DNA from: Novosphingobium silvae
GTDB lineage: Bacteria; Pseudomonadota; Alphaproteobacteria; Sphingomonadales; Sphingomonadaceae
Direction of reading: 5' to 3'
DNA: 64,000 nucleotides
NCBI RefSeq assembly: GCF_009856825.1
Contig: NZ_WVTD01000002.1
Span: 342,405 to 406,404 of the forward strand
How positions within the stretch are numbered: the stretch's first letter is position 1; every line of letters starts with the position of its first letter. Of this stretch, positions 43,544-50,705 are shown piece by piece. The notes beneath the pieces are model-generated. The model made no database searches. It was not told where the DNA came from and was given only the letters and a program-made list of their open reading frames with translations. The position numbers and the translations under genes are program-made.

Positions 43544-44581
43544 TTGCCAGGACCCAATCTCCTGGACCTGCCCGGCAGGCACTCGTTCGCATCCTTCGGG
43601 AGCGACTTTGGCCAGCGCTTCATCGTGACGGTCGATACCGAGGAGGAATTCGACTGGTCGGCGCCCTTGGACAGGCAAAAGCATGGTCTGGAGGCCCTCC
43701 CCGCCCTGCGCAGGTTCCAGAAGTTCTGCGAGAGCTTCGGTGTGGTCCCCAGCTATCTCGTCGACTGGCCGGTCGCGTGTTCACCGCGAGCGGTAGAGGC
43801 GATCGGAGATGCGGTGACGCGCGGCGCTGCCGAGGTCGGGGTCCAGCTGCATCCATGGGTCAGTCCCCCTTTTCGCGAAGAGGTGAACGAGTTCAACAGC
43901 TTCGCGGGCAACCTTCCCTACGAGCTCGAGCGAGAGAAGCTTCTTGCGCTGCGCGAACGGATCGAGCGCGCCTTCGGCGCAGCGCCGCTGATCTATCGCG
44001 CGGGCCGCTATGGGCTGGGACCTCGCACGGCAGAAATCCTTCGGGAATGCGGCATCCTCATCGACACTTCAGTCCGTGCGCGCTGGGACTACAGCGGCAC
44101 GGGCGGTCCAAACTACCGCGCCCACCCGCTGCATCCCTACTGGGCGGGCGAGGATCGGCGGTTGCTGGAACTGCCGCTGACGACGATCTACTGGGGGCCG
44201 CTGCGGCAGGCGGGCAACGTCATCTACCCGCACCTGTGGCGCGCTCCTCGCATCAGGGGCGTGCTTGCCCGCGCCGGCCTCCTCGAGCGCATCCCGCTTA
44301 CACCCGAGGGGGTCACGGCGGAGGAAGCCCTGCGCGCAGTGGACATCGCCGTGGACGAAGGGTTGCCGGTGCTCGTGTTCTCGTTCCACAGCCCCTCGCT
44401 TGCGCCCGGCCATACGCCATACGTGCGCAACAATGACGACCTTGAAGCCCTCTACGACTGGTGGCGGCGGCTCTTTACGCACCTGCGTCGTCGCGGCATA
44501 CGCCCCACGAACGTTGCCGAGATCGCTGCATCCGCTCGCTCGGACGACAGTGCGCTTGCCTCTGCGCCTCGGCCAAGCTAA
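43544..44581 (+). CDS. Polysaccharide deacetylase family protein (WalW-like)
   Basis: 345 residues from TTG 43544. NodB-like fold: TVDTEEEFDW with the metal Asp, QLHPWVSPP with His, IYRAGRYGLG and a C-terminal LVFSFHSPSLAPGHTPYV. These enzymes remove acetyl groups from sugars. The sub-group is usually annotated WalW and placed near regulators or glycan genes in alphaproteobacteria. No signal peptide is visible, so a cytoplasmic or intermediate substrate is likely. Confidence 0.85.
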   Translation: MPGPNLLDLPGRHSFASFGSDFGQRFIVTVDTEEEFDWSAPLDRQKHGLEALPALRRFQKFCESFGVVPSYLVDWPVACSPRAVEAIGDAVTRGAAEVGVQLHPWVSPPFREEVNEFNSFAGNLPYELEREKLLALRERIERAFGAAPLIYRAGRYGLGPRTAEILRECGILIDTSVRARWDYSGTGGPNYRAHPLHPYWAGEDRRLLELPLTTIYWGPLRQAGNVIYPHLWRAPRIRGVLARAGLLERIPLTPEGVTAEEALRAVDIAVDEGLPVLVFSFHSPSLAPGHTPYVRNNDDLEALYDWWRRLFTHLRRRGIRPTNVAEIAASARSDDSALASAPRPS

Positions 44582-44623
44582 CGCCCCTTCGTTCGGGACA
44601 GCTGACAAGGCGCCCCGGACGGT

Positions 44624-44699
44624 GGGCCTGTAGCTCAGCGGTTAGAGCTGGCCGCTCATAACGGCTAGGTCGCGGGTTCGAATCCTGCCGGGCCCACCA
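44624..44699 (+). tRNA. tRNA with CAU anticodon, probably tRNA-Ile2
   Basis: 76 bases folding as a tRNA: acceptor GGGCCTG/CGGGCCC, anticodon loop CTCATAA, T arm GCGGGTTCGAATCCTGC and encoded CCA. The CAU anticodon could mean Met or lysidine-modified Ile (AUA). The GGGCC acceptor and TAGGTCG variable region look more like Ile2 than initiator or elongator Met. Confidence 0.9.
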
Positions 44700-44851
44700 T
44701 TTCCCGCCCTGCTCCGGCATGGGCCCAGCGTCCTCCACATGACCCAAACGCAACGGTAGCGGTCGGCCGATGAAGCGGCGAAATTATCCAGCAGCTCCCG
44801 AGAAGATTCAGCTTGCGCCTGCAGGACGGCAAACCTAATGGCTGCAGCGCG

Positions 44852-44930
<79 letters not shown>

Positions 44931-44981
44931 CTTTCTCTAAGTTATTGATTTTACGTCTCAACCCTCGCGGGGTGGGATGAT

Positions 44982-45012
44982 TGTACGCACGGTTGTACCC
45001 CTCGCTGTACCC
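44982..45012 (+). repeat. Three TGTAC boxes, candidate integrase arm sites
   Basis: TGTACGC at 44982, TGTACCC at 44994 and TGTACCC at 45006, spaced exactly 12 bases, just before the integrase start. Similar boxes lie at the other end of the island. Confidence 0.45.
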
Positions 45013-45026
45013 CTTGAGGTGGCGGA

Positions 45027-46997
45027 ATGGGATTTCCGAACGTGGCGCTGCGTGGCGGCACCTATTACTGGCGAAAAAAGATCACGGTTGCAGGCACATG
45101 CCTAACGCTGTCGTTACCATTGCGTACCGGAAATTTTAATTCCGCCCGCTCTATTGCTCTCCGCTTGGGAACGGCAGTCGAGACATTACGCATGGCATAT
45201 GGTCAGTCGTCGGGTATGGGCCCCGACAAGCTCAAGCGCGTGTTCAGCGACGCGATGCGCTGGCAATTGCAGCGAATACTTGAAGATCAGGCCGGAAGCC
45301 GTGCGCCCGCAGGCGAGCACGCCACCACAAACTCCATCCATGCTGAGGCTTGGAGCTTCCTCGCTCAAAACGGGCCAGACGCCAAATGGTCGCTCGATGA
45401 TCTTGAGCAGCTCGTTGCCAGTGGCTGGAAATTCGTCGACGCGAAGGCGGTCGGCAACGCTGTGTTCGATTATCAGTCGGGCAGCGTGGTCTCGGGTTCA
45501 CAGTTGCAGAGCTATGTTGAACGGTTCGGCATAAGCTCGACACAGGAAAACCTCGACCGAATGAAACGGACGGTCTGCGCGGCTCGGGCAGCAGCATGCC
45601 GGGAGGCAACGGGACGGTTGTCCGCCGCCGATGACTTTACGGCTGACTGGATCCAGGATGCGTTGGCGGACACGACACCTTTCGCATTCGAGCAGATGCC
45701 GGAAAGTGGACCTGAGGAGCACCCCTCGTCCGTGGCGACGGAGAAGGAACCGCCAGCTCCGACATCCGATAATCGGGGGACGACCAGAGCAAAGAAGCTG
45801 CTCCTCGAGGCAACCGAAGAATGCATCGCCCTGCACGAGAGCGAGAAAGCATGGGATACGGTAACCGTGGGTCAGGTCCGAACGGCCTTGCGGCTATTCG
45901 ACCATGCTTGTGGGCGCGGTATTCACATCCAGGACCTCGAACAGTCGCATGTGCAGGCGTTCGTGAAGCTATGCAGGGCACTGCCAGGCAGATGGGGCCG
46001 CACCGCCGAAGAGAAGGCTGGCGGGATCGCGGCAAGCCTTGATCGAGCGACACGCATGGACGATGCCGACATCGGCTTGAGCCAGGCTACGATCAACAAG
46101 CACCTGACGTGGATCACCGCAGTTCTCGAGTTCGCCGCTGGTGACAATGAGGCGGACGGGCATCGCCCTGCCCAGCCTCTTTCCTTCAAGTCGGCACGTA
46201 AGGGCATTGCAAGAAAGGCTCGGCTGCAACGCAAGAGGGATCGCGACAAGCGTGCAAGCTGGAGCAAGCAGGAGATTGCACATCTCCTGTCCGCAACGGT
46301 CTGGACAGGCGCCGCAGGTATTGACCATCGGCTGGACCCCGGAACCGAGATTATCCATGACGCATGGTATTGGCTGCCTCTCATGTTGGTTTTGTACGGC
46401 GGCCGTAGCTCTGAACTCGCCGGACTCGCGCTCACCGAAGTCCATGAGCAGGCTGAAATCCCACATTTCGTCATAGATTTCACCGAAGATCGAAAGCTGA
46501 AAACCGTCCAGTCGATCCGAAAGCTTCCGGTCCATCCGGAGCTGATTCGCCTGGGCTTCATCGACTACGTCACCCAGATCCGAGCAGCGGGGTGCAAGAT
46601 GCTGTTTCCGGAAATGTCGTCACCAAACTCCTCCAGTTTCGCCAGCACCTTTTACAAAAGCATCTTCAGCAAATGGCGTGCCTGGGCGTTTCCGGAAGGA
46701 ACAGCATGGCGCCACAAGCAGCGAGGCGCGTGGAAGGACAAGGATGTCCATTCGTTCAGAGGCACCGCCACGTCGCTGTTGAAAGGCCACGTACAGGACA
46801 GCGTCAGATGCGACATCTTCGGGCATGAAGGGGAGACAGAGACCTCCCGCACGTATGACGAAGAAGCCGCCTTGGGCATCAAGCTCGAGGCCTTGCGATA
46901 CCTCTCCCCGCTCACGGCGCACATTCAGCCGAGCCTGCCGATCCGTATCCGACCCGTTGGTAGGCTCCGGCACGGCGTTCGCGCGCAAGCCAGATAA
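45027..46997 (+). CDS. Tyrosine-type site-specific integrase
   Basis: 656 residues. The catalytic set is complete: Arg460 (YGGRSSEL), His575-x-x-Arg578 (HSFR), His600 (GHEGE) and the nucleophile Tyr610 (SRTYDEE). The N-terminal part is large (about 270 residues before the SAM-like core-binding domain near 255-370), with a DUF6538-like beginning (LRGGTYYWRKKI). It should insert the element at the tRNA-Pro 3' end. ATG 45027 lies just past the TGTAC boxes, so the integrase may repress its own promoter. Confidence 0.92.
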   Translation: MGFPNVALRGGTYYWRKKITVAGTCLTLSLPLRTGNFNSARSIALRLGTAVETLRMAYGQSSGMGPDKLKRVFSDAMRWQLQRILEDQAGSRAPAGEHATTNSIHAEAWSFLAQNGPDAKWSLDDLEQLVASGWKFVDAKAVGNAVFDYQSGSVVSGSQLQSYVERFGISSTQENLDRMKRTVCAARAAACREATGRLSAADDFTADWIQDALADTTPFAFEQMPESGPEEHPSSVATEKEPPAPTSDNRGTTRAKKLLLEATEECIALHESEKAWDTVTVGQVRTALRLFDHACGRGIHIQDLEQSHVQAFVKLCRALPGRWGRTAEEKAGGIAASLDRATRMDDADIGLSQATINKHLTWITAVLEFAAGDNEADGHRPAQPLSFKSARKGIARKARLQRKRDRDKRASWSKQEIAHLLSATVWTGAAGIDHRLDPGTEIIHDAWYWLPLMLVLYGGRSSELAGLALTEVHEQAEIPHFVIDFTEDRKLKTVQSIRKLPVHPELIRLGFIDYVTQIRAAGCKMLFPEMSSPNSSSFASTFYKSIFSKWRAWAFPEGTAWRHKQRGAWKDKDVHSFRGTATSLLKGHVQDSVRCDIFGHEGETETSRTYDEEAALGIKLEALRYLSPLTAHIQPSLPIRIRPVGRLRHGVRAQAR

Positions 46998-47550
46998 GGC
47001 AAGGGTTGAAAGGGCGCTCGTCGCTCAATGCTCTGACGTGAGCGATTCAACCTTGACCTGAATTGCCATAGCGCAAGCCTCCTTGCCGACCATTCTTCGT
47101 ACGGAAGTGTCGACCCCGCCCCCCATGGTTTTGACAGGGTAAACGGCCGTGGCCGGGCCAGCGTTCAACAGCATGTCAAACTAGCCCCTGAGTATGGCCA
47201 AATCGCGATTTGGTACCCTGTCAAAACAGCCATTCTGACAGGGTGAAAAAGTTGGGCGCAATACTGCAAAAGTGGGGGTCCCACTTTTGCGCCGCCTTCG
47301 CGGGGCGGCTTCGACGCCGACCCCGCTATTATGTAAAAATTGCCATAGTTGACCTACCCCCGCCCCCCACCTTTTTGTCAGGGTATGAGGGCATGGCTTT
47401 TCAGCCGTATCGGGCTGTCTTGTGGCGCGGAGACGCGCCAGGTCCTCCACCGCTTGCGGCTCCGGAAGGCAAATAAGATATGGATCAAGCCAGAGGTGCT
47501 CTCGCCCATCACTCTGCTCGTCACGAAGGCGAGCGCCCTGACATGCGGCG
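46998..47550. other. Non-coding region with repeated TGACAGGGT boxes
   Basis: No supported gene. Copies of TGACAGGGT occur at 47132 (+), 47214-47222 (inverted), 47236 (+) and, as TGTCAGGGT, at 47377 (+), each with A or T runs beside it. The middle pair forms a 9-bp inverted repeat with a 13-base gap. A long hairpin lies at 47266-47290. The layout resembles binding sites for an excisionase, replication or segregation protein. Confidence 0.5.
47266..47290. repeat. Perfect 11-bp hairpin
   Basis: GCAAAAGTGGG and its complement flank a three-base loop (GGT). It may be a terminator acting on either strand, or a dispersed palindrome of the host genome; the GC-rich base and A/T-rich arm ends permit both. 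Confidence 0.5.
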
Positions 47551-47913
47551 CTACTTCTGGAAAATCTCGGCGATCAGATCCGGACAGGATGCGCGATGGC
47601 GCACGATGATTTGCAGCCAATCCTGTAGGACGGTGAGTGACCAGAAGTCACCGTTTTCTAACGCCAGATATGGATAGTTGCCGTTGATCTGCTGGTACGA
47701 AACTGAATGGAACAGCCAGTCCACAGCCGCCTCCTCCGAACCGCAAAGCATGAGGAGGCTTTGCATGATGCCACGCAGTGCCTCCTTCCCGTCGACGCCG
47801 TGGTAAGTCCCCTCGGTGGTGGAGGTGCCAAGGATCTGATCGATGAAGTCGGAGCTGTGCAGTCCAGTTTCCCGCAGAAGTTCCAACAACCCTTCGCTTA
47901 TCCCTGTCTGCAT
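47551..47913 (-). CDS. Hypothetical island protein
   Basis: 120 residues from ATG 47913 with GGAG nine bases upstream. Helical first part (GISEGLLELLRETGLHSSDFIDQIL), then LRGIMQSLLMLCGSEEAAVDWLF and a C-terminal YPYLALENGDFWSLTVLQDWLQIIV. The W-L-x-x-x followed by G-x-P/Y-x-x-A-x-x-x-G spacing recalls MbcA/ParS-type antitoxin C-termini, but this is weak and no toxin gene is adjacent. Otherwise unrecognised. Confidence 0.6.
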   Translation of the reverse strand: MQTGISEGLLELLRETGLHSSDFIDQILGTSTTEGTYHGVDGKEALRGIMQSLLMLCGSEEAAVDWLFHSVSYQQINGNYPYLALENGDFWSLTVLQDWLQIIVRHRASCPDLIAEIFQK

Positions 47914-48089
47914 GCCGGCAACTCCATATGATCGTCGTTTCTCGCTCTTAAGCTCATGGCCATTTTCTACAGATTGAGCAGCGATCGCCAGCGTGGGCCT
48001 ACCTACGTGAAATGAGGGATTTTTTAGGAGGCCGGGCGTATCGCAGCCTGTCACGCAGGCCGCGAATACCACCGTCTTCGAATGTCTTG

Positions 48090-48107
48090 AGGTCTTTGAT
48101 CAGACCT
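48090..48107. promoter_or_regulatory. Candidate operator before the LuxR-type gene
   Basis: A perfect inverted repeat AGGTCT-N6-AGACCT of 18 bases, 20 bases before the LuxR-type ATG. Length and symmetry suit a dimeric HTH protein and possible autoregulation. Confidence 0.4.
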
Positions 48108-48127
48108 TAGGAGTTTGAAGAAAATAT

Positions 48128-48385
48128 ATGGTGAATCAAAGATCTGTGAAGCTGACGAATCGGGAATGCGAGGTCGCCAGATGGGTGCTGCGCGGGCACA
48201 CGGCCAAGCAGATAGCACGGGCGCTCTCAATTTCTCCGCGCACCGCAGAAACCCATCTCAAAGCGCTGATGCTTAAGACCCGCGCCCGAAACCGTGCCAA
48301 CATGGCCGCCCACCTGCTGCTGAAGGGGCTTGTGGAGTTCAGCCTGGAAGATCTTAAGGGCTATGGCGGGGAGGATGAAGCATGA
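48128..48385 (+). CDS. Small LuxR-type HTH regulator
   Basis: 85 residues consisting almost only of a LuxR C-terminal DNA-binding domain: LTNRECEVARWVLRGHTAKQIARALSIS, then RTAETHLKALMLKTRARNRANM. No receiver or ligand-binding domain, so it is constitutively able to bind DNA or is controlled by its amount. Stand-alone LuxR domains are frequent in sphingomonad islands. A palindrome just upstream may be its own site. Confidence 0.85.
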   Translation: MVNQRSVKLTNRECEVARWVLRGHTAKQIARALSISPRTAETHLKALMLKTRARNRANMAAHLLLKGLVEFSLEDLKGYGGEDEA

Positions 48386-48421
48386 TCTGTGGATCTGCGC
48401 TCCTCCGCCACCCTGTGACAT

Positions 48422-48462
48422 TTTATCCCACAAATTACGGTTTTCAGAAAATGTGGGATAAA
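48422..48462. repeat. Perfect 11-bp inverted repeat
   Basis: TTTATCCCACA (48422-48432) and TGTGGGATAAA (48452-48462) separated by 19 bases, shortly after the LuxR-type gene. Arms are AT-rich at the outer ends, so it is more like a paired protein-binding site than a terminator. Confidence 0.5.
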
Positions 48463-48667
48463 TGCCAGATTTCCGGCATTCCCGTGGTCAAACTCGGGCG
48501 GCTAGACTCACCGCCACCGATCGTCGGCAGTCATGCCTTTGGCGCGCGCAGCGCCATGCAGGCTCGACGATGATCCGGGAAATTACGGAGGTGATGCCGC
48601 TGCCGCAACGGCGGAACGATCTCGGCTATGCAGCATAACCGCGTGACCGGGAAAGGAGCCTCCATCG

Positions 48668-48916
48668 GTGATGATCGTGAAAATCGAAGTTTGGCCGGGA
48701 GGGGTTGAGACCGCCCCCCGTGAAATCGGCAGGATGGTAATCGCCAACCTCAGCAACCTCGCCGAAATCAGCGACTACAGCGTCCATATCGAACAAGCGG
48801 AGACGCTTCGGTTACACGTTCCAGCGATCGACGCTCGCGTGACGGTAAAGTCTCATCCTAGGCGTGACGGCCCTTGGGCCCTGGTCCGGCGCGCCCTCGA
48901 TCAAGCTGGCGCCTGA
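48668..48916 (+). CDS. Conserved hypothetical accessory protein
   Basis: 82 residues, start MMIVKIEVWPGGVE, then REIGRMVIANLSNLAEISDYSVHIEQ and VKSHPRRDGPWALVRRALDQA. Proteins with this E-I-G-R-M-x-I-A-N start and H-x-R-x-x-x-x-W-A-L-V end are common next to plasmid and integrative-element genes of proteobacteria, function unknown. GGAG of AAAGGAGCC lies about 13 bases upstream. A very short frame before it (48570-48638, MIREITEV...) may be a remnant. Confidence 0.7.
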   Translation: MMIVKIEVWPGGVETAPREIGRMVIANLSNLAEISDYSVHIEQAETLRLHVPAIDARVTVKSHPRRDGPWALVRRALDQAGA

Positions 48917-49055
48917 AATTCAGAGACATGGATGGTGTGACGCTCCAAGGCAGCAATTAGGACATTTCTGCCGCTCTCCGGTGACGTGGCGGACGGCAGG
49001 TTCTGCCAGATGCCGCCGACGCCGGATTTTCGACGCAACGTTGAGCCGTTAGCAA

Positions 49056-50705
49056 TCATGCTGCGTAGCCGAGGAACTCGTCATGCTCATGGCGTTCGAC
49101 AGTCCAGCGCCTCGCTCCGACAGGTCTCTCACGAGACTGGCAGGCGGTCAGCCATAGCCGCTTTTTGGCGCGCGAGATTCCGACGAAATAGGCAGCCCGT
49201 TCCGCCGCCGCATCGCCCCAGAATGTCTCATGCTCGACCCCTAGAATGACGACCGTATCAAATTCGAGGCCTTTGCTCTTGTGAACTGACATGATGCGGA
49301 CGGCGCTGTCGCCGGAGAAGGACGCCAAGGCAGTCGCCGGATCCGCGTCGTTCTGCAGCAGCAAATGAACGCGTTCGAGCGCCTGCTCGATCAACTGATC
49401 CAGCCGGCCACCATGCGCATAGTCCGACGACAGCGCGATCAGATTGTCGCGCCCAACGACACCGACCAATGCAGCGACGAGCGTCTGCAGGTCGTCTAGG
49501 TCCGCGAGATCGACGTCTCCCGCCGCGACCTGCTGCCTCGTGTCCGTGACAAAGCGGTCCCACCGCGAGCGCAACTGATATTCGCGCTCCTCGTCATGAC
49601 CATGGTTGAACACGACGAAATCCAGCAAGCGGCGATACGCGGCCGGCTGACGCGTGCCACTCGCGATTAAGAAGAAGTCTATGAGCAGGCAGGCGGCAGG
49701 CTCCGACGCCAGATCCTGCGCCTGGTCTTCCTCGCGGAACGGTATATCGGCCGCCTCGAACGCAGCCGTGAGACGCTGGCAATATAGCGCCTGCTGCTTG
49801 CTGACGAGGATCGCGATCTCCGAAGGCTCGACGCCATCGTCGATCAGAGCCTTGATCCGCTCCGTCAGGCTCGCGGCTTCTTCGCCGTCGTCATCAAAGC
49901 GCAAAATGGCGATCTCGCCCTCGTCACCAACGATCTCGACATCGTCGAGCGCAGCCGGAGGATCCATTACCTTGACCATGACATTCTGCATGCGGCGGAG
50001 CCGCGGCGCGGAACGAAAATTCTGATAAAGATTGAGCGGCAGCGCATCGAAGTCCTCGGCGAAGGTTAGAAAGATGCCCTCAAGCGCGCCCGCCCAGCCC
50101 ATGATGCTTTGCTTGGTATCACCCACCGCCGTCAAACCTGTCGAGGTGTCGCCGAAGCAGGCGAGGATCAGCCGATATTGCTCGGCGGTGCAGTCCTGAA
50201 ACTCATCAAGAAAGACATGTGTGTAAGTCTGACGCACTGCGTTGCGCGCGACCAAGCTGGCTTCGATGATATTATGGGCGAGCGGCACCATATCGGCAAA
50301 GGTGATGGACTGATGCTGTACGCGGCGCTGACCCACCGAATAGTCCGGGTCCAGGGCATCGCGTCCGGTGAGAACGGGACGAAAGCGGTCGATGATTCGC
50401 TTGGCGAACGCGTGAAACGTATGGCTGTCGAAGCGCGACGCCAGCTCGGGTCCACAGCGTTTGCGGACGCGAGCCTTGAGATTCTGACTTGCATCGGTCT
50501 TGAAGGAGATGGCGAGGATACGCCTAGGATAGCGGCAGGTACCCGTTCGCAGGAGGAAGTCGGCCCGCTGAGCGAGCATTTCGGTCTTGCCGGCGCCGGG
50601 GCCTGCGGTCAGCACTAGGCTACGGGTGATCTCGGTGGCGGCGGCCAGCGCATTGGGCTCGAGTGTCAGTCCGTCCGCCGGCGACCATCGCTCGATCGGG
50701 ATCAT
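49056..50705 (-). CDS. UvrD/PcrA-type superfamily 1 helicase (Gabija GajB-like)
   Basis: 549 residues. SF1 motifs in order: Walker A TAGPGAGKTEM (Lys40 region), Ia AISFKTDA, II VFLDEFQDCT, III VGDTKQSIMGWAGA, IV NLYQNFRSA, V MSVHKSKGLEFDTVV and VI YFVGISRAKKRLWL. It starts by ATGA overlap with the OLD-type nuclease gene, so the two are translated together. This gene pair and order match the Gabija anti-phage system, where GajB senses DNA ends or nucleotides and activates GajA. The length is slightly above typical GajB. Confidence 0.88.
   Translation of the reverse strand: MIPIERWSPADGLTLEPNALAAATEITRSLVLTAGPGAGKTEMLAQRADFLLRTGTCRYPRRILAISFKTDASQNLKARVRKRCGPELASRFDSHTFHAFAKRIIDRFRPVLTGRDALDPDYSVGQRRVQHQSITFADMVPLAHNIIEASLVARNAVRQTYTHVFLDEFQDCTAEQYRLILACFGDTSTGLTAVGDTKQSIMGWAGALEGIFLTFAEDFDALPLNLYQNFRSAPRLRRMQNVMVKVMDPPAALDDVEIVGDEGEIAILRFDDDGEEAASLTERIKALIDDGVEPSEIAILVSKQQALYCQRLTAAFEAADIPFREEDQAQDLASEPAACLLIDFFLIASGTRQPAAYRRLLDFVVFNHGHDEEREYQLRSRWDRFVTDTRQQVAAGDVDLADLDDLQTLVAALVGVVGRDNLIALSSDYAHGGRLDQLIEQALERVHLLLQNDADPATALASFSGDSAVRIMSVHKSKGLEFDTVVILGVEHETFWGDAAAERAAYFVGISRAKKRLWLTACQSRERPVGARRWTVERHEHDEFLGYAA

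Noticed and set aside
47551..47913. MbcA/ParS-type antitoxin for the - strand hypothetical gene
   Set aside because: Only a loose spacing similarity at the C-terminus and no RES-domain toxin next to it, so it is left as hypothetical.
48382..48573. A 63-residue frame after the LuxR-type gene
   Set aside because: It spans the 11-bp inverted repeat, has no ribosome binding site of its own beyond the ATGA overlap and no recognisable pattern. It is better explained as non-coding regulatory DNA.
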